This document shows, one piece after another, positions 19,268 to 29,688 of a DNA stretch of 64,000 nt (the first letter of the stretch is position 1; each line of letters begins with the position of its first letter). Under the pieces are notes generated by a model that ran no database searches, was not told the origin of the DNA, and worked only from the letters and a program-made list of their open reading frames with translations. The DNA comes from a beta proteobacterium KB13 (lineage in GTDB: Bacteria > Pseudomonadota > Gammaproteobacteria > Burkholderiales > Methylophilaceae): the NCBI GenBank assembly GCA_000156155.1, contig DS995299.1, positions 85,077 through 149,076 on the forward strand, given 5' to 3'. The position numbers were made by a program, and so were the translations under genes.

Positions 19268-19945
19268 ATGTCAATGATTAATTTATATGTTGGATATGAT
19301 GAAAGAGAAGCAATTGCTTACCATGTCTTTTGTCATTCAGTGATTAAAAACACGTCGATTCCAGTAAAAATTACACCACTAGTTTTAAGTCAATTAAAAG
19401 AATTTAATGAAACTCATCAGGATCGCAGTAATGATTTTGTTTACTCTCGATTTTTAACTCCTTATTTGAATGAATTCAATGGGTGGGCAATTTTTGCTGA
19501 TGGAGATATGATTTGCCAAGCTGATTTAAAAGAGTTGATAGGTATGGCTGATCCCAATAAAGCTCTCATGGTGGTAAAGCATGATTATCAAACTAAGGCA
19601 TCAATCAAATATTTAGGAAACATTAATGAAAATTATCCCAGAAAAAACTGGTCTAGTGTCATCTTGTGGAATTGTTCTCATCCAAAACATAAAATTTTAA
19701 CCCCTGAGTTTGTTTCGAACCAGACTGGTAAATTTTTGCATCGGTTTAGTTGGTTGGATGACAATGACATTGGTGAGCTTCCTGTTGAATGGAATTGGCT
19801 GGCGTGTGAGTATGAAAAAAATGCAGATGCAAAATTAATTCATTACACTCTTGGTACGCCTTGTTTCAAAGATTTTAGAGATACTGATATGGCTGAGATT
19901 TGGTATGATTATTATGAATCAGCAAAAAAAGGATTTGATCAATGA
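19268..19945 (+). CDS. GT8-like glycosyltransferase family protein
   Basis: 225 residues starting with [22 protein letters not shown], the pattern of a GT-A-fold (family 8-like) protein. FADGDMIC contains the DxD metal/nucleotide-sugar motif. Late conserved residues (HYTLGTPCF) match family 8-type enzymes that transfer sugars onto lipid A core or other glycans. No signal peptide is seen. Donor and acceptor are unknown. It overlaps the following YjbQ gene by four bases. Confidence 0.7.
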   Translation: MSMINLYVGYDEREAIAYHVFCHSVIKNTSIPVKITPLVLSQLKEFNETHQDRSNDFVYSRFLTPYLNEFNGWAIFADGDMICQADLKELIGMADPNKALMVVKHDYQTKASIKYLGNINENYPRKNWSSVILWNCSHPKHKILTPEFVSNQTGKFLHRFSWLDDNDIGELPVEWNWLACEYEKNADAKLIHYTLGTPCFKDFRDTDMAEIWYDYYESAKKGFDQ

Positions 19946-20361
19946 AAAGCTACAGAAAAGAATTATGGTTTAATGCTCCTGAAAGAATGCATTTTACCAA
20001 CATCACTCATGAGATTAGAGAATGCTTAGCTGAAAGCGGTATTAGTGAAGGATTAGTTTTAGTTAATGCAATGCATATCACCGCAAGTGTTTTTATCAAT
20101 GATGACGAATCAGGCCTGCACAGCGACTATAAAAAGTGGTTAGAAAAACTAGCCCCACATGAGCCCGTTAGTGGTTATCGTCATAATGATACGGGTGAGG
20201 ATAATGCAGATGCCCATATGAAAAGGCAAGTAATGGGTAGAGAAGTCGTTGTTGCTGTGACGGATGGAAATTTAGACTTCGGTCCTTGGGAACAAATTTT
20301 TTATGGTGAGTTTGATGGGCGCAGAAAGAAAAGAGTGTTGGTCAAAATTATTGGTGACTAA
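19942..20361 (+). CDS. YjbQ family protein (UPF0047)
   Basis: 139-residue member of the YjbQ/UPF0047 family, with the conserved [33 protein letters not shown] and [24 protein letters not shown] segments. Family members have been reported to have weak thiamine-phosphate-synthase-like activity, so annotations as secondary thiamine-phosphate synthase are tentative. The start overlaps the previous stop as ATGA, and its end overlaps the convergent CBS gene by four bases. Confidence 0.85.
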   Translation: MKSYRKELWFNAPERMHFTNITHEIRECLAESGISEGLVLVNAMHITASVFINDDESGLHSDYKKWLEKLAPHEPVSGYRHNDTGEDNADAHMKRQVMGREVVVAVTDGNLDFGPWEQIFYGEFDGRRKKRVLVKIIGD

Positions 20362-20789
20362 CTTTTAATAAAACTTTCTAGCTGGTCAATTAAAAACCTT
20401 TGATGGGTAATTGTTTCTTTAGCTAAATCACCTAAAGACAACATCCCAACCACCTTATTATTTTCTATAACCGGAAGATGACGAATATGATTTTCTGTCA
20501 TTATTTCCAAACCTTTGTCATAGGTATCGTTGGCATCAATAGTAATGACATTTTTTGTCATAACCTCCTCAATCAAGCATTCTTTTGAGGATTTACCTTT
20601 TAACACTATCTCTCTGGCATAATCTCTTTCTGAAATGATGCCAAGCAGTTTATTTTTTTGCATTACTAGCAAAGCCCCTATTTTATATTCTGCCATGATA
20701 ATTAATGCATCTATTACCGGTCTATCAGGTTCAACAGAAAGAATGTCATTGTGTTTTTTATCATTTAATATTTGCTGCGCTGTTTTCAT
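20358..20789 (-). CDS. CBS-domain protein
   Basis: 143 residues made of two CBS motifs (about 10-65 and 75-130): [20 protein letters not shown] and [22 protein letters not shown]. Paired CBS domains bind adenosine nucleotides and act as energy sensors for partner proteins. No catalytic domain is attached. It is a single-gene minus-strand unit between YjbQ and the divergent EamA transporter; its partner is unknown. Confidence 0.88.
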   Translation of the reverse strand: MKTAQQILNDKKHNDILSVEPDRPVIDALIIMAEYKIGALLVMQKNKLLGIISERDYAREIVLKGKSSKECLIEEVMTKNVITIDANDTYDKGLEIMTENHIRHLPVIENNKVVGMLSLGDLAKETITHQRFLIDQLESFIKS

Positions 20790-20840
20790 AATGCATAATT
20801 AGTAAATTCAGAAAAGCTAGAATAACAAATTTTATAAAAC

Positions 20841-21734
20841 ATGCAAAATTCTTTTAAATTGAAACTTCTGCCAATTTTAAGTGTTGTTTTAATGACTTTT
20901 TTTTGGGGTTATAACTGGGTGGTGATGAAACAAGCGGTTCAATTAGTTGGGCCTTGGGAATTTGCGTTTATAAGAAACTTTTTTGGCGCCTTAATACTGT
21001 TGGTGCTTTTAGTACTCATGCAGAAATCATTAAAAATTATAAATTTTAAGTTTGTTTTTTTAATTGGCATGTTTCAGATGATTGGGTTCACTGTTCTGGT
21101 TTTAGTTGCTCTAGTTAATGGCGGAACAGCAAAAACATCCGTCCTAACCTTTACGATGCCCATATGGGCTAATTTGCTTGCTCTCTATTTTTTAAAGGAG
21201 AAAATGACAAATAAACAAATTTTAGCAATCGCTGTCAGTTTGATTGGATTGATACTCATATTTGATCCTGTCCACAAAAATGCAGATTTTAACAGCATGT
21301 TAATTGCGATCAGCGCAGGTTTTTTTTGGGGTTGTGGGGTGATCAGTGTCAAAAAATATAATAAAAAATATCCTCAAGTTGATCTGTTAAATCTGACTGC
21401 CTGGCAAATGTTATTGGGCTCTTTACCTATCCTTATTGTTATTCTTGCAAAAGGTATCGAAATTTACGAGATCAATCCATATTTTTGGAAGGCTTCGCTT
21501 TTTAATATTATTTTTTGCAATGCTTTGGCTTGGTTATTATGGAATTATGGAGTCAAACATTTAAAAACTGGCGAGGTATCGACTATTTCATTATTGGCTC
21601 CAGTCATAGGATCGTTGGCTGCATTTCTTGAACTTCATGAGGCATTAAAAATTAATGAAGGTATTGGATTGATAATGATATTTAGTGGAGTTTTATTTAT
21701 GATCCTTTTGGCTTCACGCGAAGGCTCAAAATGA
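20841..21734 (+). CDS. EamA/DMT-family transporter
   Basis: 297-residue inner-membrane protein with about ten transmembrane segments in two EamA repeats (first ~10-140, second ~150-290). MTFFWGYNWVVMKQAV and the mid-protein ISAGFFWGCGVISVKKY are equivalent repeat starts. The family exports amino acids or other small metabolites. The substrate is not predictable from sequence. It lies 33 bp before yebC. Confidence 0.85.
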   Translation: MQNSFKLKLLPILSVVLMTFFWGYNWVVMKQAVQLVGPWEFAFIRNFFGALILLVLLVLMQKSLKIINFKFVFLIGMFQMIGFTVLVLVALVNGGTAKTSVLTFTMPIWANLLALYFLKEKMTNKQILAIAVSLIGLILIFDPVHKNADFNSMLIAISAGFFWGCGVISVKKYNKKYPQVDLLNLTAWQMLLGSLPILIVILAKGIEIYEINPYFWKASLFNIIFCNALAWLLWNYGVKHLKTGEVSTISLLAPVIGSLAAFLELHEALKINEGIGLIMIFSGVLFMILLASREGSK

Positions 21735-21767
21735 TAAAATATATAATAAAAATTTTTAGGAAAACTT

Positions 21768-22493
21768 ATGGCAGGACATTCCAAGTGGGCAAACATTCAG
21801 CATCGTAAAGGACGCCAGGATGCTAAAAGAGGAAAGATATTCACGAAATTAATTAAAGAAATTACTGTTTCAGCTAGGATGAGTGGCGGTGACCCAAATT
21901 TCAATCCAAGATTACGTGCTGCTATAGCGGCAGCAAAAGATGAAAATATGCCTGCAGAAAATATTACAAGAGCAATCAAAAGAGGAACGGGTGAACTCGA
22001 GGGTGTGAATTACGAGGAAATTCGTTATGAAGGCTATGGAATTAATGGCGCAGCGATTATTGTTGATTGTTTAACTGATAATAAGAATAGGGCTGTCGCT
22101 GATGTACGCCATGCTTTTTCTAAGAATGGTGGAAATTTAGGTACGGATGGTTGTGTTGCTTTCATGTTTAAACATTGTGGCAGTATTTTTTTTGCTCCAG
22201 GATCTAATGAAGAAGAGATCATGGAGAAAGCGATTGACCTAGGTGCTGAGGATGTTGAGATTAATGAGGATGGTTCCATAGAGGTAATTACTCCACCAAA
22301 TGATTTTTTAATCATTAAAGAAGCATTTGAAAAAGAAAATTTAAAATTCGAGATGGCCGAATTAACAATGAAAGCAGATAACGAAGTGGAGTTATCTGGA
22401 GACGAGGGTACAAAAATGCAAAAAATTCTCGATGTGCTTGATGATCTTGATGATGTGCAAGAGGTATACACCAACGCTGTAATCGAGAACTAA
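21768..22493 (+). CDS. yebC: YebC/PmpR family protein
   Basis: 241 residues starting [20 protein letters not shown], the diagnostic N-terminus, followed by [14 protein letters not shown] and [17 protein letters not shown]. Members have been described as transcription regulators and, more recently, as ribosome-associated factors helping proline-rich translation. AGGAAAAC precedes the start. It comes directly before ruvC, the standard proteobacterial order, separated by one base. Confidence 0.95.
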   Translation: MAGHSKWANIQHRKGRQDAKRGKIFTKLIKEITVSARMSGGDPNFNPRLRAAIAAAKDENMPAENITRAIKRGTGELEGVNYEEIRYEGYGINGAAIIVDCLTDNKNRAVADVRHAFSKNGGNLGTDGCVAFMFKHCGSIFFAPGSNEEEIMEKAIDLGAEDVEINEDGSIEVITPPNDFLIIKEAFEKENLKFEMAELTMKADNEVELSGDEGTKMQKILDVLDDLDDVQEVYTNAVIEN

Positions 22494-22494
22494 T

Positions 22495-23022
22495 TTGACC
22501 TCAACTAGGGTAATTGGAATTGACCCAGGATTAAGAATCACGGGATATGGCATAGTTGATTGTGAAAATAAAAAAACAACTTACATTACAAGTGGCGTCA
22601 TTAAGACAACCTCGGAAAAACTACCCTACCCTGAAAGATTAAAAATAATTTTTGATGAAGTATCAGAGATTGTATCTAAACACCAGCCCAATCAAATGTG
22701 CATCGAAAAAACTTTTGTAAATATGAATGCAAATAGCTCTTTGGCATTAGGACAGGCTCGAGGGGTGGCCATGGCAGCAGGAATTCAACACCAGCTGCAA
22801 ATATATGAATATACCGCTCTGCAAATTAAAAAGTCTGTGGTGGGAAATGGCCATGCTGAAAAAATTCAAGTGCAATCAATGGTGCAAAAACTATTAAATC
22901 TTCCAGAGGTCCTGGGCCCAGATTCTTCGGATGCACTTGCCTGCGTATTGTGTCACAATCAAGTCATGCAAATTAACCAAGATAATTCCCCAATTAATTT
23001 TAAAGGTGGTCGAATTTTATGA
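22495..23022 (+). CDS. ruvC: Holliday junction endonuclease RuvC
   Basis: Resolves Holliday junctions. The acidic catalytic residues of the RNase H-like fold are visible in GIDPGLRITGYG (Asp), CIEKTFV (Glu) and GPDSSDALACVLCH (the two C-terminal Asp). It has 175 residues with a TTG start directly after the yebC stop; no ATG precedes the conserved first motif. Its stop overlaps ruvA as ATGA. Confidence 0.96.
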   Translation: MTSTRVIGIDPGLRITGYGIVDCENKKTTYITSGVIKTTSEKLPYPERLKIIFDEVSEIVSKHQPNQMCIEKTFVNMNANSSLALGQARGVAMAAGIQHQLQIYEYTALQIKKSVVGNGHAEKIQVQSMVQKLLNLPEVLGPDSSDALACVLCHNQVMQINQDNSPINFKGGRIL

Positions 23023-23588
23023 TTGGAAGTATTCGCGGAATTTTAATTGATAGGTCACCTCCTTGGGTTCAAGTTGATTGTGGTGGCATTGGCTATGAAA
23101 TTGAAGTCCCCATGTCGACTTATTATCATCTACCAGAGTTGCAATCTGACATTTTTCTTCATGTTCACATGGTAGTTCGTGAAGATGCTCAGTTGTTGTT
23201 CGGGTTTCTTACCAAAGAGGAAAAATCATCCTTTAAAAGCTTAATTAAAATTAACGGCATTGGAGCTAAAGTTGCCCTCTCAATTTTAAGTGGTGTATCC
23301 ATGGATCAATTTTCTAACGCCATTGAACAACAAGACGTCTCTCTTCTCGTAAAAATTCCTGGTATTGGCAGAAAGACTGCGGAAAGATTAATTGTCGAAT
23401 TAAAAGATAAACAAGATCTGAAGCTACAACAATCATCTCAGCATTCAAAAAATTTAACTGATATTATGGATGCATTAGAGGCGCTTGGATATTCTAAAAG
23501 CGATATCCAAAAAGTCATTAAAAATTTCAATGAAGATATTAATGTGAATGAGGGAATCAAACAAGCATTACAATGGTTGTCTAGTTAA
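23019..23588 (+). CDS. ruvA: Holliday junction DNA helicase subunit RuvA
   Basis: Binds four-way junctions and loads RuvB. It has an N-terminal OB domain ([21 protein letters not shown]), two helix-hairpin-helix motifs ([16 protein letters not shown] and [16 protein letters not shown]) and a C-terminal RuvB-contact domain ([16 protein letters not shown]). The 189 residues are normal. It is part of the coupled ruvC-ruvA-ruvB set. Confidence 0.97.
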   Translation: MIGSIRGILIDRSPPWVQVDCGGIGYEIEVPMSTYYHLPELQSDIFLHVHMVVREDAQLLFGFLTKEEKSSFKSLIKINGIGAKVALSILSGVSMDQFSNAIEQQDVSLLVKIPGIGRKTAERLIVELKDKQDLKLQQSSQHSKNLTDIMDALEALGYSKSDIQKVIKNFNEDINVNEGIKQALQWLSS

Positions 23589-23590
23589 TC

Positions 23591-24619
23591 ATGATTGAAG
23601 AAGATCGTTTTATTGCTACCACTCCGAAAGAGAATGAGGAGATTCTCGAGAAATCCCTACGTCCTGCAGACCTTGATGAATATGTTGGCCAAGAAAAAAT
23701 CAGAGATCAGTTGGAAATTTTTATTAAAGCTGCTCAGCAAAGAGGGGAGGCTTTAGATCATGTGCTTTTGTTTGGTCCTCCAGGTTTAGGGAAAACCACT
23801 TTATCTCATATTATTGCCCGTGAAATGAATGTCGGTTTAAAACAAACCTCAGGACCTGTGTTGGAAAAAGCTGGAGATCTAGCAGCACTCCTCACCAATC
23901 TTGAGCCCAATGATGTTTTATTTATTGATGAGATTCATCGGTTGTCACCGATTATTGAAGAAATTTTATATCCTGCGATGGAAGATAACCATCTTGATAT
24001 TATGATTGGGGACGGACCGTCAGCTCGCTCAGTGAAATTGGACTTGCCTCCATTTACCCTTGTAGGAGCAACAACTCGCGCAGGAATGCTAACCAACCCT
24101 CTTCGAGATCGTTTTGGAATAGTTTCTCGATTAGAATTTTACTCGCAGGATGAGCTAATCAGAATTGTGAAAAGATCAGCGAAGTTGCTTGATATTTTTA
24201 TTGATGACTCAGGTGCAGCGGAAATTGCTAAAAGATCACGAGGTACGCCTAGAATTGCTAATCGATTATTACGACGTGTGAGAGATTATGCCTCAGTCAA
24301 AGCAGATGGAAATGTTAACGATAAAACAGCCGATGCCGCATTAAAAATGTTAGATGTTGATAAAATTGGATTAGATAATATGGACCGAGCATTACTGTTG
24401 GCAATCATTGAAAAATTTAAAGGAGGACCGGTTGGCCTTGATAATTTAGCGGCTGCGATCGGTGAAGAAAAAGAAACGATTGAAGATGTAATTGAGCCCT
24501 ATTTAATTCAGCAAGGTTACTTGATGAGAACTCCTAAAGGAAGAATAGCTACAGATCTGAGTTTGAAGCATTTTAATATTCCAATTGAACAATCGAATAA
24601 TACGAAAAATTTATGGTAG
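23591..24619 (+). CDS. ruvB: Holliday junction branch-migration ATPase RuvB
   Basis: Hexameric AAA+ motor of branch migration. Walker A is [16 protein letters not shown] (about residue 58 onward) and Walker B is [10 protein letters not shown]. Sensor 1 is [20 protein letters not shown], and the C-terminal winged helix ends near the RTPKGR segment. At 342 residues it is normal. It overlaps the next gene by seven bases. Confidence 0.98.
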   Translation: MIEEDRFIATTPKENEEILEKSLRPADLDEYVGQEKIRDQLEIFIKAAQQRGEALDHVLLFGPPGLGKTTLSHIIAREMNVGLKQTSGPVLEKAGDLAALLTNLEPNDVLFIDEIHRLSPIIEEILYPAMEDNHLDIMIGDGPSARSVKLDLPPFTLVGATTRAGMLTNPLRDRFGIVSRLEFYSQDELIRIVKRSAKLLDIFIDDSGAAEIAKRSRGTPRIANRLLRRVRDYASVKADGNVNDKTADAALKMLDVDKIGLDNMDRALLLAIIEKFKGGPVGLDNLAAAIGEEKETIEDVIEPYLIQQGYLMRTPKGRIATDLSLKHFNIPIEQSNNTKNLW

Positions 24620-25020
24620 CACTGGTTCATCACTGGCCAATAAGAATATATTATGAAGACACCGATAGTGGGGGCGTTGTTTACCATTCCAATTATTTAA
24701 AATTTATGGAGCGAGCCAGAACGGAGTGGTTAAGAGATTTTGAAATTGATCAGAAAGCGTTAAAAGATAATCTAAACTTAATGTTTGTTGTTCATGAAAT
24801 TGATATAAAATTTACTAGGCCCGCTGTTTTTAATGATGAAATAGAGGTTCAAACAAAATTGGATAAATTGGGATCAGTGAAAATTGAGCTTGAGCAAAAA
24901 ATTTTTCGCTCATCTGAGCTTTTAATTGAATCTCGAGTTGTTGTTGCATCAGTTAACTCTATTTCGATGAAGCCGATGCGAATCCCAAATGAAATAAAAT
25001 TATTAATGGAGAATAAATAA
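24613..25020 (+). CDS. ybgC: Tol-Pal-associated acyl-CoA thioesterase
   Basis: 135-residue hot-dog-fold thioesterase; [31 protein letters not shown] contains the catalytic Asp. YbgC hydrolyses acyl-CoA or acyl-ACP in the cytoplasm and is linked to phospholipid homeostasis. Its place as first gene of the tol operon, overlapping tolQ by one base, is the classic arrangement. Confidence 0.94.
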   Translation: MVALVHHWPIRIYYEDTDSGGVVYHSNYLKFMERARTEWLRDFEIDQKALKDNLNLMFVVHEIDIKFTRPAVFNDEIEVQTKLDKLGSVKIELEQKIFRSSELLIESRVVVASVNSISMKPMRIPNEIKLLMENK

Positions 25021-25691
25021 TGAGCCTAGGTGGCGATCTTTCCTTTTTATCCTTGGTAATGGGAGCAAGCATTCCTGTTCAATTAGTGATGTTAATCTTA
25101 ATTGCTGCCTCTGTTTTCTCATGGAAATATATTTTCATTAAAATAAAAACCATAAAAAATGCAGAAGAGCACGCTACAGAATTTGAAAAATATTTTTGGG
25201 CAGGAGCTCAGTTTAAGCAGCTCTATGAGTCTGCCAGTCATTCTTCAAATAATGTCGGCGGATTAAAATCAATTTTTTTTGCTGGCTATAAGGAATTTAT
25301 AGCGAGTACGAAAGATCAAAAATTAGACAAACAAAGTAAAGAAAGTATTCGTCGAGCTATGCAAGTTGCATATAATCGAGAGCTTGATTCCCTTGAAAGA
25401 CATCTTCCATTTTTAGCTAGTGTTGGATCTGTAAGTCCTTATATTGGTTTGTTTGGAACAGTATGGGGCATCATGAATTCTTTTATTGGTCTTTCTAATG
25501 TTGCTCAATCTACCTTAGCTCAAGTGGCTCCAGGCATTGCTGAAGCATTGATCGCAACAGCCATTGGTTTATTTGCTGCAATCCCAGCGGTGATTGCATA
25601 CAACAGATTTGCAGCCAAGGTGGATCGATTGGCTATTCGTTATGAGAGTTTTATGGAGGAATTTATTAATAACGTGGATCGTAGAGCGTAA
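25020..25691 (+). CDS. tolQ: Tol-Pal system proton-channel protein TolQ
   Basis: Inner-membrane component of the TolQ-TolR proton channel (MotA/ExbB family), powering outer-membrane constriction during division. The 223 residues hold three membrane segments: about 15-35, then two after ASVGSVSPYIGLFGTVWGIM and in IAEALIATAIGLFAAIPAVIAYN, which carry the conserved channel Thr and Gly residues. Its stop and the tolR start share one base. Confidence 0.97.
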   Translation: MSLGGDLSFLSLVMGASIPVQLVMLILIAASVFSWKYIFIKIKTIKNAEEHATEFEKYFWAGAQFKQLYESASHSSNNVGGLKSIFFAGYKEFIASTKDQKLDKQSKESIRRAMQVAYNRELDSLERHLPFLASVGSVSPYIGLFGTVWGIMNSFIGLSNVAQSTLAQVAPGIAEALIATAIGLFAAIPAVIAYNRFAAKVDRLAIRYESFMEEFINNVDRRA

Positions 25692-26077
25692 TGAAAAAAC
25701 GTCGCTTAATGAACAATATCAATGTGGTTCCATACATTGATGTAATGTTGGTGTTATTGGTGATTTTTATGGTTACAGCACCGATGACCAATCCCGGAGT
25801 GGTTGAATTACCTCGTGTGGGCCAAGATTTAAAACAACAAAATACCCCGATCACAGTATCTGTCAAAAAAGATGGCAGTCTTGAGATGGAAGGAAAAAAA
25901 ATCAAAGCGGATGCATTGTTGATTAAATTAAATCAAAAGCTTGAAAAAAATCCAGAGCTATCTGTCGTGATTGCAGCAGACAAAAAGACGCAATATGAGA
26001 ATGTGGTCACGGTTATGGATTTATTGAAACAAAATCAGATCCATAAAGTAGGCTTATTACTTAAACCAGAAAAGTAA
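25691..26077 (+). CDS. tolR: Tol-Pal system protein TolR
   Basis: 128-residue ExbD/TolR protein. One N-terminal membrane helix carries the proton-relay Asp in VVPYIDVMLVLLVIFMVTAPM, and a periplasmic domain follows (ITVSVKKDGSLEMEGKKI) that can bind peptidoglycan. It is directly coupled to tolQ and tolA. Confidence 0.96.
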   Translation: MKKRRLMNNINVVPYIDVMLVLLVIFMVTAPMTNPGVVELPRVGQDLKQQNTPITVSVKKDGSLEMEGKKIKADALLIKLNQKLEKNPELSVVIAADKKTQYENVVTVMDLLKQNQIHKVGLLLKPEK

Positions 26078-26911
26078 TTGATACCTAAAATGAATTACGA
26101 TGAAAATATAAATTTACAGTCAAATTTATTTTCTTTACTTATCCACCTGTCTATTCTTTTTGTCATGATTTTTACTGTGCAATGGTCCCCGCAATACCCT
26201 TATTTTGGTGAAGTAGAATTATGGGAAGCTGTCCCCACAGTGAAAGAACAAGCTCAAACACCACCAAAACCAAAACAGGTCGAGCCTGCAAAAGCTGAAA
26301 AATCAATTCCCAAAGTGAATCAACAAATTAAAGATACTCAAGCTGAAATTAACCTTAAGAAGAAAAAAGAAAAAGAGCTAGCAGAAAAAAAGAAACAAGA
26401 ACAAATTAAGAAAATACAACAAGAGCTTCTAAAACAAGAGCAGATCAAACAACTCCAGGACCAATTACTTCAGCAAGAGCAATTAGAAAAATTACAAAAA
26501 GAGTTATTAGAACAAGATGCTCAAAATGCTGATCAAGAAATTATTTCAGAGGATAAAAAGAAATCGGAAAGAATTGCGATTCAAGCAGATCAAGATATGG
26601 AAGCTGGTAAAAATAAATCAGAGATTGATAAATATAAGGCGTTAATTCAGCAAAAAATACAACAGAATGTAAATAATAATTTATGTGGTTTGGATTATTT
26701 AAGCTTAAGCTTTGAAATTACATTATTACCATCAGGGGAGCTTTTAAATGATCCAGTCTTGAAAAATTCAAGTGGAAATTTAAGCTGCGATGAAGCCGTG
26801 GAAAGAGCTATATATCAATCTGAACCACTCCCAGTGCCAACAGACCCAAAAATTTTTACCAAACTTAAAAAAATTAAATTAAAATTTTATCCAAACGGAC
26901 AGCCTCAATGA
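26078..26911 (+). CDS. tolA: Tol-Pal system protein TolA
   Basis: Links the inner-membrane TolQR motor to TolB/Pal. There is one membrane helix near the N-terminus (about 17-40). A PKPKQ-rich stretch and a long charged Lys/Glu/Gln helix (about 60-185) span the periplasm, and the C-terminal domain (GLDYLSLSFEITLLPSGELL) resembles TolA domain III. The start may be the TTG at 26078 (directly after the tolR stop) or the ATG at 26090. The 277 residues are short compared with E. coli TolA, mainly in the helix. Confidence 0.92.
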   Translation: MIPKMNYDENINLQSNLFSLLIHLSILFVMIFTVQWSPQYPYFGEVELWEAVPTVKEQAQTPPKPKQVEPAKAEKSIPKVNQQIKDTQAEINLKKKKEKELAEKKKQEQIKKIQQELLKQEQIKQLQDQLLQQEQLEKLQKELLEQDAQNADQEIISEDKKKSERIAIQADQDMEAGKNKSEIDKYKALIQQKIQQNVNNNLCGLDYLSLSFEITLLPSGELLNDPVLKNSSGNLSCDEAVERAIYQSEPLPVPTDPKIFTKLKKIKLKFYPNGQPQ

Positions 26912-28185
26912 AAAAACTTGCTTTCTTATTTATTACGCTATTTTATTTAATTCCTCTTCCCGCCATAGAGGTGATTGATATTTTGGGTGGCAAAGCCAAT
27001 GAATTATCAGTGGCTGTCATTCCATTTCAAGACGACTTGATTGAAAATGAAAAAAATCAAATTCACAATGTGATTAAATCTGACCTTTCGCGATCGGGTT
27101 TTTTTAGAGTGATTGATACCGGTGGTGTTAATAAACTGCCAACTTCCTTAAACGATGTAGATTACAGTTTTTGGTCAGGCCTGCAGACTGAGCTCTTAGT
27201 CATTGGTCGTGTGCAGAGAGGTGATAATCAAATCAAAGTGGTCTATGAACTGATTGATGTATTTAAAGAGAAAATGATGGTGTCCTCTGAATATTCAGGA
27301 AACATAAAACAAGACCGTCAGATTGGACATCAAATCTCAAATATAATTTATGAAAAGATTACAGGAAGTAAGGGCGTATTTCATACCAAGATTGGATTTG
27401 TACAAAAGATAAATAACAATAAATATCAGCTTAATGTCTCTGACATGGATGGGTTTAATAAAAAGGCAATTGTCACCTCTAACCAACCAATTATTTCAAC
27501 TCGCTGGTCTCCGGATGGAGAAAAAATAGCTTACGTGTCATTTGAAAAAAAGAAACCTGTTATTTATGTACAAAATTTAAAAAATGGTGAAAGACAGTTG
27601 GTTGCAAATTTTAAAGGAAATAACAGCGCCCCAGCATGGTCACCTGATAATAAACAGCTCGCTATTGTATTGACCTACAATAACTTTTCCCAGATTTATG
27701 TAATGAATGCGGACGGTAAAAATATCAAACGATTGATGAGGAGCCGATCCATTGATACAGAACCAGTGTGGGCTCCGGATGGCAAATCAATTTATTTTGT
27801 ATCAGATAGAGGAGGTGGTCCGCAAATCTACAAAATTGATTTAAAAACTGAACAAATAAAGAGGGTTACCTTTGAGGGGAAATATAATGTCAGCCCTCAA
27901 CTATCTCCAGACGGAAAATTACTCACTTTTATTACAAACGATAACGGTGCATTTAAAGTGGGTGTTCAAAACTTAATTTCTAATCAAGTCATAAAATTAA
28001 CTCAGGGAAGAAATGATGAGGCACCTGTTTTCAGTCCGAATGGACATATGGTACTATACACACATAAGGATTCAGAAAAAGAAACATCGCTTTCAACTGT
28101 TTCTTTAAATGGTTTTAAAACCCAGGTGATCAATACGGATTCAGTAAGAAATTATGAAGCCACTTGGTCTCCAATTGATTTTTAA
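26908..28185 (+). CDS. tolB: Tol-Pal system beta-propeller protein TolB
   Basis: Periplasmic protein bridging TolA and Pal. A signal peptide covers about residues 1-20 (LAFLFITLFYLIPLPAI). The N-terminal mixed domain is followed by a six-bladed propeller of WD40-like repeats, seen as recurring SPDGKxIxxxS motifs (RWSPDGEKIAYVSF, WAPDGKSIYFVSD, LSPDGKLLTFIT). The 425 residues are normal. It overlaps tolA by four bases. Confidence 0.97.
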   Translation: MKKLAFLFITLFYLIPLPAIEVIDILGGKANELSVAVIPFQDDLIENEKNQIHNVIKSDLSRSGFFRVIDTGGVNKLPTSLNDVDYSFWSGLQTELLVIGRVQRGDNQIKVVYELIDVFKEKMMVSSEYSGNIKQDRQIGHQISNIIYEKITGSKGVFHTKIGFVQKINNNKYQLNVSDMDGFNKKAIVTSNQPIISTRWSPDGEKIAYVSFEKKKPVIYVQNLKNGERQLVANFKGNNSAPAWSPDNKQLAIVLTYNNFSQIYVMNADGKNIKRLMRSRSIDTEPVWAPDGKSIYFVSDRGGGPQIYKIDLKTEQIKRVTFEGKYNVSPQLSPDGKLLTFITNDNGAFKVGVQNLISNQVIKLTQGRNDEAPVFSPNGHMVLYTHKDSEKETSLSTVSLNGFKTQVINTDSVRNYEATWSPIDF

Positions 28186-28200
28186 TGAAAGGATAAATCA

Positions 28201-28698
28201 ATGAAAAAATTAGTATTCGCAGGTCTTACTTTAGCTCTTCTTGCGGGCTGTAGCTCAACTCCTTTGGAAGACGCTGAGGCTCCATCTGACGCAAAAGCAG
28301 GAGTAGCAGCCGATCAAACTCAAACTGATGATCTTGGTCTTGACAAATTAAGATCAGATAGTCTCTTAACACAAAGAAGTATCTATTTTGATTTTGATAA
28401 GTTTGAAGTTAAACCTGAGTATTTAGATATTGTAAATGCTCACGCACAATATGCTGCCGATCATCCTGCAGCCAAAATGACATTAAAAGGCCATGCCGAT
28501 TATAGAGGTTCACATGAATATAACCTCGCATTAGGTCAGAAGCGATCAGTGTCAGTGAAAGATGTGATGAATACATCAGGAGCTAGCGATGGACAAATCG
28601 AAACTGTAAGTTACGGTGAAGAGGAAGCTAATCAAAATTGCCAAGGTAATGAGTGTTCACAAGATCGACGTGTCGATATTAGCTACGAAGTAGAATAA
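28201..28698 (+). CDS. pal: Peptidoglycan-associated lipoprotein Pal
   Basis: Outer-membrane lipoprotein binding peptidoglycan through an OmpA-like domain. The lipobox LLAGC places the acylated Cys at about residue 18. IYFDFDKFEV and the conserved HADYRGSHEYNLALGQKRSVSV mark the OmpA domain, including the Asp and Arg that contact diaminopimelate. The last residues (CSQDRRVDISYEVE) are typical. It has its own AAGGAT ribosome-binding site within the tol operon. Confidence 0.97.
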   Translation: MKKLVFAGLTLALLAGCSSTPLEDAEAPSDAKAGVAADQTQTDDLGLDKLRSDSLLTQRSIYFDFDKFEVKPEYLDIVNAHAQYAADHPAAKMTLKGHADYRGSHEYNLALGQKRSVSVKDVMNTSGASDGQIETVSYGEEEANQNCQGNECSQDRRVDISYEVE

Positions 28699-28716
28699 TT
28701 ATTACTTTGTAGATTT

Positions 28717-29679
28717 ATGAAAAGAATACTATGGGCTGGTTTATTAATTTTATCTTTTAATTCTTATGCTTTCCTTGAAGATGAGGAAGCAAGAGAAAAA
28801 ATTAACGACCTGCAAAGCCAGCTCAATTCTTTAAAAAATGATCAATTAAATTCTCTAGAAGAGAAAGTGATTGATCTTCAGCAAATTCTTCAAGGCGGAA
28901 GCCTTCAACAATTCAATACCAAAATCAACGAGATATTTGATGATATTGCCAAGATTAGAGGTGATGTCGAAGTTTTACAGTTTAATTTTGATAGCTTCCA
29001 AGATCGTCAAAAGATAAATTATCAAGATATCGAAAGTAGATTTATTCAAATCGAAGAAGAATTAAATTCAATCAAAAATAATTCCAATACTGAACAGGAA
29101 GTAATTAAAGAAAATAAATTAGACTTAAAGAGTGCAGATGCTCAAGTAAAAGATCAAGAAAATTTAACCCCTTCTATTGAATCTATCCAAAATGATATCG
29201 CGCAAGAATTAGAAAATGAAGACAAGTCATCAGGCGATGATAATCCTGAAAATATTGTAGAAAGCGACAACTTACCTCCTTTGATTGATGAGGAGCAAGA
29301 ACAAAATATGTTTAGTGATGCTGAAGGACTAATGACATCAACAAAATATAAAGAGGCATTTGAATTATTTGATCGATTTGTAACTGCATACCCAAATTCT
29401 CAGCGAGCTGTTGAGGCAAAGAAAAATATTGGTTACATACAATTTGCACTAAAAAATTACAAGGCCTCATTGAGCACTTATGACAAGTTGATTGCCAATC
29501 ACCCTGATCATGAGCTGATGCCAGAAATTTTATATGGAAAAGCTAATACAGAAATACAATTGACTCGGATTACCAAGGCAAAGCAAACCTTAAGAAGAAT
29601 CATTAAAGAATATCCAAATGCATCCATTATCGAGAGCGCTAAGAAAAGATTAAAAGCTCTTGAATCAATCAAGCTTTAA
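28717..29679 (+). CDS. cpoB: Cell division coordinator CpoB (YbgF)
   Basis: Periplasmic protein coordinating peptidoglycan synthesis with Tol-driven constriction. It has a signal peptide (about 1-18), an N-terminal coiled coil (INDLQSQLNSLKNDQLNSLE), a variable Glu/Asp-rich linker, and C-terminal TPR repeats (EAFELFDRFVTAYPNSQRAVEA; YKASLSTYDKLIANHPDHE). Length and position after pal match the family. Confidence 0.92.
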   Translation: MKRILWAGLLILSFNSYAFLEDEEAREKINDLQSQLNSLKNDQLNSLEEKVIDLQQILQGGSLQQFNTKINEIFDDIAKIRGDVEVLQFNFDSFQDRQKINYQDIESRFIQIEEELNSIKNNSNTEQEVIKENKLDLKSADAQVKDQENLTPSIESIQNDIAQELENEDKSSGDDNPENIVESDNLPPLIDEEQEQNMFSDAEGLMTSTKYKEAFELFDRFVTAYPNSQRAVEAKKNIGYIQFALKNYKASLSTYDKLIANHPDHELMPEILYGKANTEIQLTRITKAKQTLRRIIKEYPNASIIESAKKRLKALESIKL

Positions 29680-29688
29680 AAAAAGATT